A DNA stretch of 64,000 bases from Hermatobates lingyangjiaoensis (lineage: Eukaryota; Arthropoda; Insecta; Hemiptera; Hermatobatidae), in assembly GCA_026182355.1 (NCBI GenBank), contig JAPFBL010000084.1, positions 14,403,501 through 14,467,500 on the forward strand, read 5' to 3'. Shown piece by piece: positions 23,769 through 34,166 of the stretch (positions are counted from its first letter, which is position 1; the number at the start of each line of letters is the position of its first letter). The notes beneath the pieces are model-generated. The model ran no database searches and was not told the origin of the DNA. It was given only the letters and a program-made list of their open reading frames with translations. The translations under genes were made by a program, and so were the position numbers.

Positions 23769-25880
23769 TTCGCCACTTTCTCTTCAAACATATTTGGGGA
23801 TATCCTGGAATATTTGTTGAAGAAATGTTTAGGACTAAGGGATTATTATTGTTAGCAAGATTTTTGTGGAAGACTTTGTGGCGATATATTACTACTTGAT
23901 AAACTGTTGAAATTCAGGTCTGAATAGATTGATATGGATTGTAGAAAGGGCAATGAAAAATGTTTCTAAAATTTTTGATTGAAGAGATTGTATCCTCTGG
24001 GCACTGCTAAATTTTGTTGCTCTCCATATCTCAATACCGTAAGTCCAAATAGGCATAATCATAGATTTATGAAGTAATAGTTTATTGACAGTTGTTAATT
24101 TTGAACGATTATCAAGTAAGTGAAGTAAAAGTCTATAACATCTGTTGTTTCGTTTTTTTTTTCATTTTGGTATGGAAAGCCCAAGCAAGACGTCTGTGAA
24201 GGTACAGTCCTAAGTATTTGGTGGTAGTAGCTTGAAGGATAGGAATTTGGTTAAGAAAAACAGGAGAACATGTATCCTGCTCAAAGTGAATGTTACATGA
24301 ACACTTTTCTGTTCATTGATACGTATTCTCCAAATCTTTAACCAGGATTCAAAAATGTTTAAGTGTTCTTGAATGTAGTAGGAAGATCTGTCAAGATATT
24401 TATTTGAGGAAAGCATTGCCTTGTCGTCAGCGAAGGTGGCTAGGACAGTGTGAGGAGATAATTGAATGTTAATTGTGTAGATGGAATAAAGGACTGGCCC
24501 AAGTATGCTTCCTTGAGGTACACATGCTTAAATCGGAAAGATAGGTGAAAGAAAAGAATGTTCAATGACTTGACTGAATCGGGGGTTGAGGTACGATAAC
24601 ATAATACGTATGTGGAAGGATTCTCTCGAGTTTCCGAAGCAACCCAGCGTGCCATATTGTATCAAAAGTGAGCAAAAACTTTTTCACAGTCACTTTTTGT
24701 CCAAGTATTGTCACTTCTAAGGGGAGGAGTACTGGTTCTTTAATGGGACAGTATTCGCCTGGTGACAGTCCACTGTGACTTGTCTTCTGTTTTCAGTACT
24801 TCCGTATAATTTTGAAAAAGGTCGTTTCGGTACTGCTTTAAAGGTTTAGTTCGTTCTGTAATTTATTAAGTGTCCGTCTGTCAGACGGATATCGAGTTCT
24901 CCGCCATATTGATCTTGCTCGACGTTTAGTTTGTATTAACTCTCTGACATATTTTGGTAAGTATATAGCAAAATTTGTTGGGTTTTCTTTGGAATTTTGG
25001 CGTTATTTATACATGTATGAATGTTCTGTGGTAACTAACTAACTGCGTCATCTAAGTCCTGTATGTTTTGAGCCATACGTTAAGGTCAGTCTGGTGTTCA
25101 ATTTATGTTCTAAATTTTTCCCAGTCAATAAGTCCAGTATGCAGGATTTGATTACTATGAAAATTAGCAGGGTGTATGGATGATGATAGCAGGACAGGAG
25201 AATGATCGGAAGAAAGATCTGCGAGAGTTGTAATGTAAGGTAATAAGTTGTAATGTAAGTAATGTATTTAACTTTGAGATAGGTGAAGTGACAAAAATAT
25301 CAAGCATATCAGGTTTTTTGACTGTGGAAGAAGGCCAATATGTGGGATTTTGAGGACTCAGGACAGCATAGGGAGTAGTGAGGAGGGCGTTAAGAAGAAT
25401 AGAGCCTCGAGGATTAGTTACTCTACAACCCCACAATTGGTGTTTGAAATTGAAGTCTCCTCCACAAATAAATTTGGGTCCCAGATTTTGAAAGATTTTG
25501 GAAAATTCATGCTGGGTTATGGGTTTGTTAGGAGGGCAGTATATAGAAGAAATGTTAAAATTGTAAGGATAAGATTCTAAAAATATTGTACAGACTTGCA
25601 TAGATGGTGTAGATAAAGAGGGGAGAACATGGTGTTTGAGAGGTTTTCGAACGACTACAGCTATTCCACCATGAGCAGTGTTGTCAGGGTGATCAGTTCG
25701 GTATGTGATGTAGTCTGTTATTCGTAGATATGATCTTGATATAAAGTGAGTTTCTGTCAGTAAAGCGATTTCAATTCTCTAGTCGTGTAACACAATGTCA
25801 AGTTCCTGTCTATGTTGATTAAGTCCATTAGCATTCTACAGAAGGATAGTAATTGATTGTTTAGTTGGCAGAGAATTCAT
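23752..25880 (-). pseudogene. Jockey-like ORF2: endonuclease and partial reverse transcriptase
   Basis: The start Met is at 25880 (MNSLPTKQSITILL), then a stop in place of Trp, then NANGLNQHRQELDIVLHD and LLTETHF with the catalytic Glu. Next come AHGGIAVVVRKPL, IYCPPNKPI and GGDFNFKHQLWGC with a catalytic Asp, as in AP endonucleases. The late SDH motif is lost by local duplication and frameshift near 25220-25260. A linker with RRARSIWRRTRYPSDRRTLNKLQ follows. The first RT motifs are then missing: the sequence jumps to DTIWHAGLLRKLERI near 24655. The active-site tetrapeptide is FADD at 24423-24434. The end reads KRKWRRDLLV, stop at 23752-23754. The span of about 710 codons is short of the usual 900 or so. 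Confidence 0.88.
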
Positions 25881-25958
25881 TTAGAAGTAATAGTGGGAAC
25901 AAGATTAGTTAATACTGAAGTAAGGATGGTGATGAGTGGAGTGATTGTTGATTTGAGG

Positions 25959-26880
25959 TCACTTAAGAAGGGTGTGAGAAGAGTTGCGAAGTCTTGGGAT
26001 GGTGAAGGAGGGATAAAGGTGGGAGGGTACCTTTTGAGGTAGTTGTTGTTCTGAAGGAGACTCTCCTGCCGTGACGCTGGGGTAGTTGATGTTCTTCTTT
26101 TGAAGAATTAGCTGCAGTTCTGAGGAGTTCAGTTGAGTCATTATTTTTCCAGTTCCTCTTTTGCAAATTCTTATGTATTTCCCAGCCCCTGTTACTTGCT
26201 GGATGTGAGCCTTCACATTAAGCACACTTAGCAGTTCCATCGATTGTTTTCTGGCAGTCCTCTCTCTTATAAAGTCCTGCACATTTTACACAACGGGGAA
26301 ACAGATTACAATATGTTTTAGTGCGCCAATAACGCTGACATCTCTTGCACTGCACTATTTCTCTTTTCTTATAGGGCTCTTCGACAATAACTTTGCATTG
26401 GAAGAGTTCCTTTAATTCAAAAATGTCTTTATTATTTTATTTTTGGTTCTAAATATAAAGAATAAAGAAGTAGGATGTTGTTTTGTTACACTATGAAGAA
26501 CATTCTTAACATGTCTTGCATTGTGACCCTTTTCTTTGAGATCTTGAATAACAACCATTGGTATTGAGTGGTGAAAATTTCTTATCACCACTCTAAACTT
26601 CGTCCTTTAAGCTTTGTCCTATTTGAGTTGAAATTTATGACAAGGAACATTTTGTTTCCTGAAATAGCCATTAATTTTGTGATATCCATCCGTTTCCTTA
26701 GGGTAGATTGCAACACCACTACTCCTAGATTTGCATGAAAAACTCTCTTACCTATCTGGCCAGTAAGAGTATTGATAAGGTTAGTAAAGTTGGTTACTGA
26801 CTTTAAGAATATGGGAGATGGTGGAGGTAGTTTTGGTTTTGGTTTGTGACATCATTAGGTAACACAGAAAACTTATTTTG
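25959..26880 (-). pseudogene. Jockey-like ORF1 (gag) with zinc knuckles, frameshifted
   Basis: Recognisable pieces on the minus strand are a region like SIPMVVIQDLKEKGHNARHV, a stretch resembling KCKRCQRYWRTKTYCN, then PRCVKCAGLYKREDCQKTIDG and TAKCAxCEGSHPAS. Together these are the CCHC knuckle array of jockey-type gag proteins, with Tyr or Trp replacing some zinc ligands. The Ser/Gln/Pro-rich C-terminus ends at 25959. At least three frame changes occur. These proteins bind element RNA and form particles with ORF2 product. The 5-prime limit is uncertain. Confidence 0.78.
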
Positions 26881-27080
26881 ACAAAAAGGATGGTCCTGGT
26901 ACAGAAAACTGGATGCCACTTCCACTGGAGCACGGCTGTCTTACAGTGGATAACTGTTCGGCGTCTGAAACAGCCCATTTCGGTGAATATGTGGAAACTC
27001 TTTTTACTTTTAACGGAGAACGTTGTTTGGACCTTTTCTTGTTTTATCTCTCTTTTTTATTAATTACAGGTGGGCAAATA

Positions 27081-27166
27081 GTAGTATGTATTATGTAGGT
27101 AAATTAGTAGTATAGACATACTATTAGTAGTATACTACATACTATTAGTAGTATGTAGGTAAATAA
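27081..27166. repeat. Short interleaved direct and inverted repeat (tagtatgtagg, actattagtagtat)
   Basis: Variants of actattagtagtat and gtagtatgtaggtaaat recur three to four times within 85 bases, with partial inversions. It looks like a small replication-slippage cluster. Confidence 0.7.
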
Positions 27167-28976
27167 ACAATAATCATAATATAGCTTTAAAAAAATTAGA
27201 TATTAGAAAATCTAAAAATCAATAAGAAAAATAGAGGGGATTATGTGTGTTGTTTACCCAACAGCTGAGATGTTAGAGTTCTCGCACGAGACTCCAGATG
27301 TTGATACAGTCGCTGAATATCCCGAATACAATGCGAAACTCTTGGCACCAGTCCGATACGTATGACAGACCACACTAACTCATCGAGATTATGCAGTAAA
27401 TGAGCTTCTATTGGTATCTCTTCCTTAAGCTAGGAATTGTTTTAATCTTATTAGAAGTTTTTTTCAATTATTTTTTAAGCACTTAATATCAGCAAAAAAT
27501 GTATAATGTTTATCTAACAAGCATTTGCTACAGGTTTCAATTTAATTTATTTAAAATTAAAAATAGACCGCTAAATTTACTTTGAGAAGTCATTTTGTTT
27601 GATGATAAAAAAACTTAGTTTTATTTATGCAACCGATGCTTTGCCTTAGTGAGACTGTGTTCCATCACGGTAACGCTTGTATAAGCAAGCCCAATTTAAC
27701 AAGTTAAGAGATACTCGCTTATCTCACCATTTTGCAAAAAGATATTAGTTTAGAGCTGGTGAGTTCACCAATAAAGTACCTAAGATATCTCTTTTATCAT
27801 TCAAAGTGAGCCACATCTCAACCTCATAGTTGTTCAAACACTAACATAGGGTAGCCCACTGACTGATGAGTCAAAATTTAATTAAGACTTTTATACATAA
27901 TGTTATGCTTGAGATTATATTTTACTAATATAAAAGTGTAGGTAGTTTAATGCTTTATTTATATTGGAAAACTGTATTGAATACTAACGTCAAAATAATT
28001 AGCAAACATAGTAATGGTTTAGTTATTAAACTGGCTGTTTGTCATGTAAACAAAGCAGTGGCTAAAAATCCCAGAGTATATAACGAAACTAGAATCCATT
28101 TCAATCCCCTTAACAAGTTTGTCTTTATTTAGGTCATCATTCCTATTTGTAAGACCAGTGAAAAACTTGATTAAAAAGCAGAAAAAGTAAATTAAGTTAC
28201 ACTTGTTAAACACAGGTGAAAACTCAGAATATATCGTCATTCACGCATCTCCACTTCAAGGAATCTCTAACTGTGTTCATAGGCCAAGGTCATGTGTAAT
28301 AAATACACAGAAAATATTTATGAAACAAAGCAAACTATTGTTAGAAGTGGACTTGTTTTAGTCATTAGGCTTCATCGAGACTAACCCAGTGCTATAAACA
28401 TAACAAACACACATTAGCCAGCACCATGATAATTTGCACCTACATTAGTACTAGAGAATCGAGTTTTGGCAATGGCCATTTCAAACCTAATATCCCTCTA
28501 TATATTCAAAGCATATTCTCCAGAATAATAACATTTCAAGCAATGTGGTCACAATAAATGAACTTTATTTCCACATGGACCAACTATTTCAGAATACATG
28601 GTTATTTATTTCTGGTGATTCACAAACTGGTATTAATAAACCAAGAATAGAAGTATTTCAATTTTACTGCAGTTGAGATAATAAACTCATAGAGATAAAA
28701 CATACAGTTCACAGTAAAAAACCAACACAACAAAAAACCACTCTTACATCTCATTACACCCAAAAAAAATTGTGCTCAAATATTTCTCCTCAGAATTTTT
28801 AGCACAGGAAGTACGTTCCTGTGTAATCATAATTAATATTTATATCACTCAAGAGGGATTTATAATAAATACATGAAATCGGAATAATAGTTGAAAATTA
28901 AAAAAAAACAAGATCTCGTAACATACATTTGTATATATAACATAAGGAAAGCAACAAAAACATGCATACACACATA
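27167..28976. other. No recognisable gene
   Basis: Short frames only, and no shared repeat was detected. Confidence 0.4.
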
Positions 28977-29073
28977 TAGGTTAGGTTAGGTTGCAGTGGC
29001 AGTCCCACAAGGGAACACACGTAGGCCGAGCATTGGCCCTTTGTGATACCACACAATGAAGATTGATTCTACA
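28977..29073. repeat. TTAGG-type pentamer run and adjoining repeat-like block
   Basis: taggttaggttaggtt gives three tandem TTAGG-type units, the usual insect telomeric pentamer. It is followed by a GC-richer block (gcagtggcagtcccacaagg) joined to the SINE. The run is far too short to be a telomere. The block looks like part of a dispersed repeat, but no second copy is in this window. Confidence 0.45.
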
Positions 29074-29299
29074 GTGGGAGTCCTAAATTTTGCCTCTCAA
29101 ATGTATTTAAAGTAGGGATCTTTTACGAATACCTGACATCGTACAGGCTCGGGACCGACGGTTTAACGTCCTTCTCCGAGGGACGACGTGCTCAAATTTA
29201 TTCACCTCCCGCGTGAATAAATCGAGGGCCAGGTGGGGATCGCACCCTACTACTCTTAGTTCAGAGGCGAGCACGTAACCACTAGCTAGGCTGGCCCCC
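29074..29299 (-). mobile_element. tRNA-derived SINE, copy 2
   Basis: This is the best-preserved copy. Reading minus from 29299, GGGGCCAG can pair with CTGGCCCTC about 65 bases on, like a tRNA acceptor stem. An A-box stretch (tagctagtggttacgtgctc) and a B-box-like gggtgcgatccccac lie between. The body then follows as in the copies at 16205-16422 and 58648-58873, ending in ggcaaaatttaggac. The open frame that crosses it is incidental. Confidence 0.9.
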
Positions 29300-29699
29300 A
29301 TACACACATGCAACTCACTTCTATGTTTTGTCAATGGTCGAGATAAGGAAGCCAAGTGTCCCTCAGGGAGGTAGGATGGTAGGTGATGTCCAACAGTAGC
29401 AGTATGTCTGTTACACAGTCAGTGATAATATGGTACCATACAAACCACAAATGTAAGCGAGAGGGGAGGAGGGGGAGGAGGATGACGAATACAAATAAAA
29501 AATAATATTAATGAAATAATAATGTAAAACATAAGGAAGGCAACGAATAAAAATAACGTTATCTTAATAATAATAAAATATACATTGTAATTAGCAATAA
29601 GTAACGAAAATGATATAATTAATAATTTACAAAAATAAATAAAGAATTAATAATAAATATCAGAGGTAAGATCTTAAGCTGACTCGGAGTCTGACGTGG
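29300..29699. other. No recognisable gene; purine-rich patch at 29458-29485
   Basis: A GA-rich patch (agaggggaggagggggagga) is followed by very AT-rich sequence. Confidence 0.4.
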
Positions 29700-30035
29700 A
29701 CCGAATTTCGGGCCCAAAATGTCAATTACTATGTTCGGGTCCGGTCGGGCCCAAAATGTCAATTAATACGTTCAGACCCGGGTTTCACTCTCACTAAATT
29801 TTTGTTAATAAATATATATTTACACATTATGTATACTAAAACGATGTTTGGATATTAAATTAAGGAATACTCGTTATAAAATAAATAATTTCGATAAAAC
29901 AGATGACCGAGATTTGATTGGCTGGTGGGGAAATTCCAATATATACCCAACCCGTCCCGAGCCCGAATGGGCTTAAAAACCCGCGAGCCTGACTCGACTC
30001 GGGCTGGATTTTTTAGGCCTGATCATACCGATAAT
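29700..30035. repeat. GC-rich repeat block with 37-bp direct repeat, MITE-like
   Basis: The unit cgggcccaaaatgtcaatta occurs twice with period 37 (29709-29745 and 29746-29782). At 29950-30025 there is a run of cccgtcccgagcccgaatgg, aaaacccgcgagcc and ctcgactcgggc. These GC-rich ends flank about 150 bases of ordinary AT-rich DNA and are partly complementary, as in non-autonomous DNA transposons with cgggcccgg-type ends. No second copy is in the window and no target duplication was identified. Confidence 0.45.
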
Positions 30036-30689
30036 AGAGGTTGAGTTCAGGAGGTAGCCTAGCTGCTAGCACGCATATATATCTCTCATCAGATCCTATT
30101 AATGTAACTTGAGTATTAATATCAGGGATGCGTTTTAATCCGAACACGGACATAAGTCATTAAAACTGATCACCACGGGAGTTCGCATGGGTTGCTAAGT
30201 TGATCAACTGAAGCCCTATAACTATTCTTAGGAAGGCTCAGCTTAGTTGATGATTAACCAACGTAAAAGGAGTTACACTGAGTGCAATCCAGTGGGTGAA
30301 CGCAGTTGCAGGAAGTTTATGAGGTCCTGAGATGTCTGAACTATTGACTGAAGATTATACATCTCAAACCGATATACAATGAAATACAAATGATGACTGA
30401 CCATGAAAAAATACGAGAGTAACTTCGTCCATTCGACTAAGAATTTCAAACTGTAAACCACATAATTTATATCTATCAAATTATAGACAGTAACAGACAA
30501 CCATTAAGCAGACGAATTGCAATAGTGAGCGAAACACGGCACCTTCAAAAAAAGTGTTTATGAGAAAAGGCATCAGAAAGACATTCCTCAAATTTATAAA
30601 TGACATTGCCTTCGACTAATTATGAATTATTTTCAAGATTATAAAATTTTGTATAAAATCGAATAAAGTAAAACATGTTGAAAAAAAAA
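30036..30689. other. No recognisable gene
   Basis: Short frames only. The sequence at 30150-30300 is somewhat richer in G and C, but no motif was seen. Confidence 0.4.
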
Positions 30690-31302
30690 ACCTTTTTGTT
30701 CAAGAGTGCAACATGTAGTTTAGAACACTTTGTTCAACAACCCTCCATGATACCATGGAAAGGATCAGAAGATACATATGTTTCATTGGCGTTGATTTTT
30801 CACATTTAAGAATGTTATTCTTCTTACATATCATATTAAATCATTATTACATTTCAAATCTGTTTATTAAACCTCTAAATAATAATATTATTTCACTTGA
30901 TTAAAGAAATTCGAAGTAAATATCAACAATGTATACAAATCCGACAAGTAATCCATTATTCAAAGATGAATTTTCTGTTTTTATAGGTATATCGCTTTGC
31001 TGTAATTACAATTTTATGCAATTTTTTTTTTTGTAGCTTGATAATTTGAGTTTAATTTTTTGGCAGAATTTCATTTGCATGTAATTAGATATTTAGAAAA
31101 CTGCCGTAAACATTTTCCGAAATCATAAAATGTACTATAATAACTCTTTTATCTAATGTAATTTTGAAAACACAAACAATCAAACATCATTGAAAAACGC
31201 CAAAAAAAAGGACTCTGGTAAAGCATAAAAAAACTCGAGATAGAATTTTTTATGACCACTATACTTCACCAATAGTAAAGTAAAACCGAAGTTTTATATA
31301 TA
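30690..31302 (+). repeat. Family X copy, head missing
   Basis: This has ttgttcaagagtgcaacat, the ccatgataccatggaaagga block, ggcgttgatttttcacat and the microsatellite-free tail actcgagatagaattttt followed by cactatacttcacc-aatagtaaagta at 31257-31298. It starts in the middle of the element and has internal gaps. Confidence 0.75.
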
Positions 31303-31359
31303 ACCACTGTAATGGGAAAGAAAAAAACTTGGTGAGGAAGTTTATTTCTATAGTAGATA

Positions 31360-32072
31360 ATCTACCCGAGTAGATTCTGTAAAAGTTTTAGGAAAAATTT
31401 TAGATACTAAATTAAAAAAACCGTGGCATGAGAATGCTCGGTTTTATTACTAGAAACACCTATAACTTCAAAGATCCTCTTACTTTTGTTAAGCTTTATA
31501 AATCTCTCGTTTTTTCCAGTTTTAGAGTACGCCTCACCTGTTTGCAATCCACATTACAATCGTTATAACAGTTACTTCAATCAGTTCATTCAGAATTCCT
31601 TGAGAAGCTACGCTATAAGTCTAGCTATCCTACTGATTCATCATACTATCCTTTCCTCTGTTCACGATATAATATTCCTGATCCCATTTCCCGTTGAACA
31701 TATCATGACATGCTATTCATATATAAACTATTAAATAACTTAATTGATTCTCCTTAAAAACACCAAAAATATTCCATGTATCGAATCAAAAGAATAACTA
31801 TTTGCTTAATTCCCCCATATCTCGGATAATGAATAAGTGGAATGGTCTGGACAGCGATGTAGACTTTTCAATTGTGATTTAAACAAGTTTAAAAAAATAA
31901 TTAAACTTTTATTATAAGTCTCTACGATTACCCCTGTTGATTTTATTCATTTTATTGTAATATATTTAATTTGTGCTTTACTGCTTTAGTTTATATTAAT
32001 TAATGTTTTAATACTCTACCGTGTAAATATTATCTTGTAAAAAGAATTTGGTCCGTTTGTAAATAAATAAAT
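31360..32072 (+). mobile_element. LINE 3-prime end, reverse-transcriptase C-terminal region (pseudogene)
   Basis: Translated pieces across three frames resemble the end of a non-LTR retrotransposon RT: DSVKVLGKILDTKLKK, then FKDPLTFVKLYKSL in another frame, VLEYASPVCNPHYNRY, SYPTDSSYYPF, SPISRIMNKWNGLDSDVDF and LNKFKKIIK. It closes with a taaataaataaat tail (32058-32072), as is common in insect elements. The 5-prime truncation is typical of LINE insertion. It is a different family from the one at 23.5-26.9 kb; the clade is uncertain. Confidence 0.75.
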
Positions 32073-32956
32073 CAATAGTCTCTTTCTATAGCAATCCAGC
32101 CAACGTGTTCAACTGATCTGCTTTAAAGTGATGTCTTCATTTTTGATAAGCAATATTTAATATATATAGAATGAAACCAAATTTGACTAGTAACTGCTCC
32201 CACCACAGTATCAAACCGAATAAATTTTATCACACTGATTTCTGTGATCCTTTTAGATCACAAATATTTTTTAGACACAATGCAAGTATAGCTAAAACGA
32301 TTGCTATTTGTTTAAGTGAAAAGAGTTAAATAAATTCAATTAAGTTTGAAAAATTCAATTGGAAAGAAGAAAAAGGAAAATGCAAAGGAAACCAAAAGGG
32401 AGGGGATAGGAAGAGTGGCAATGACACTATGGCTATAAGATTTATAGAGAAGGCTAGTCACGCATTTAGAACAATTTTAGAAGTCAAAATGAACGCTGAA
32501 AATCGCATAGACTAATCAGAAATATTTGAAAAAGCAGTTGCGAATTCTAGCAACGAAAAAAATGTAATACTTTGAATCATTGTGATAATGATTCTTTATA
32601 TGCGTCATTTGACTCATTTCCGGGAATAGTGAGTTAAATACTTTTTAGACATGATAAATAAAGGTATTGATACTGCTGGCTAGTAAAGGAAAGGAGGACA
32701 TCCGGTGTGAGTCATACCATCTGATGAGTAAACAAAATGTGCAAATTAATAAAATGTTGAAATAAATATGGGTAACGAGAACAAATGAATATCAAAGAAA
32801 ATTTGATGAGTAAATTACACTGATTTTAAAAGACACAAATAGAATAAGTTTTTCAGCTTTTAATTACATTTATTGCAAAATGTGTGAAAATAATCAATTA
32901 GCATATGTTTCAAGCATAAAAATGATAATTCACATCATTCTAATATCATGTTATAC
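32073..32956. other. No recognisable gene
   Basis: Short frames only; a purine-rich patch lies at 32355-32410. Confidence 0.4.
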
Positions 32957-34166
32957 AAAAGAAAAATTCTTGAGTGGCCTACACTCAACTTTACTATAAG
33001 CAAATATAATAGCAAACTTCTTGGTTATATAATATCCCTTTTAGACTTAACACAAATGTCTAAATGGGAGATGTTGATTAGTATTTCATTCCTGGTGACC
33101 GTACAGATACTGATTGATCCACTAATCAATATACATACTTATTTTTGTATATAATAAAACTGATGTATATAATACTTTTGTGAAGCCAAAGAAAAAAAAC
33201 ATATTACGAAATAATCTCTTACAGGAGAACAATAATTTTGTTCCCATAAGCATTGAATCTCATACATGGCCATCTGTAACATTACATGGTCAGTGGATCT
33301 GATGTTATTATCATTTATCTGATTTAAACCAAAGTTTTCTCTTTAAGGCTTCAAAATATTTTTATTTTGTCTCAAAATGTTAGAAAACATATAAGAAAAA
33401 ATTTCACTGTCATCGAATAACCGAGGAATTAGCTTAAAAGTAGTAACCTTTTGTAATAGAAAATGAAGAAATTCCTCATACTTCAATATTAAACAAGGAT
33501 AATATCATTCAAAAGGCAAGAAAATCTTCATCTGATATTAATTTTTGTTCAAGAATGCAACATATAGACTGATTATAGCATTTTGTTAGATACATCGATC
33601 ATAGCATGGAAAGCACCAGAAATTATATGTGTTGATTGGCGTTAATTTTTTACATGTAAAATATTATTCTTCTTATAACTCATATTAAATGATTAAATAA
33701 CTTAATATTTTTCATTAAACCTGTAAACAAAAACTTTATTTCAGTCGATCCAGTTAAATTTCAATTTAATTACTGAGGATTTTATCAATTATTGCTGTTG
33801 TAACCTCAAAGAAAATGCCAAAATTTGAAGACTCTAGAGTTAGTAGTTTAGGAGAAAAAAATTTTATCTAAAAACACACTTTGGCCAAAAATGGGACTTT
33901 TCCATCATGCATAATCTCCCAAACTATACAGCACATCTACACCATAAGGTCCATTTTTGTGTAAAATACGAGTATTAATTTGATCCATCAAAGATTGTGG
34001 ACTGTAGCGTCTACATAAACTTCTGGATACACACCCACCCACACACACTCACAGATATTATCGAAAAAAACGTTATAAAACGACTTCTGGGACCTCAAAA
34101 TATATAATTCCGTCAAAATCTCGACATCGACTTTTTCACGATCACTATACTTGACTTATGGTAAAG
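32957..34166 (+). repeat. Family X copy, both ends present
   Basis: The head at 32957-33000 reads cttgagtggcctacactcaactttactataagc and the tail at 34128-34166 reads tcacgatcactatacttgac-ttatggtaaagtaa. In between are the tgttcaagaatgcaacatat and gatcatagcatggaaagcac blocks, cttctggatacaca and a short CA-rich tract at about 34028-34055. Length is about 1.2 kb. It contains no long frame. Confidence 0.8.

Larger units (their letters stand above)
23460..26880 (-). mobile_element. Jockey-like non-LTR retrotransposon, multiply broken
   Basis: Read on the minus strand, the order is gag-like ORF1 (about 26880-25959), endonuclease plus reverse-transcriptase ORF2 (25880-23752), and a 3-prime UTR with a duplicated segment (23606-23768) and an A-rich end near 23460-23510. 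Order, motifs and C-terminus fit the jockey clade. Frameshifts, stops and a deletion in the RT region show it is dead. It is the most complete retroelement in the window. Confidence 0.88.

Noticed and set aside
28977..28992. Telomere or telomeric insertion
   Set aside because: Only three TTAGG-type pentamers are present, embedded in interspersed-repeat sequence.
29107..29355. 82-codon minus-strand frame with Arg-rich ends
   Set aside because: It lies across the tRNA-derived SINE, whose GC-rich body gives chance frames.
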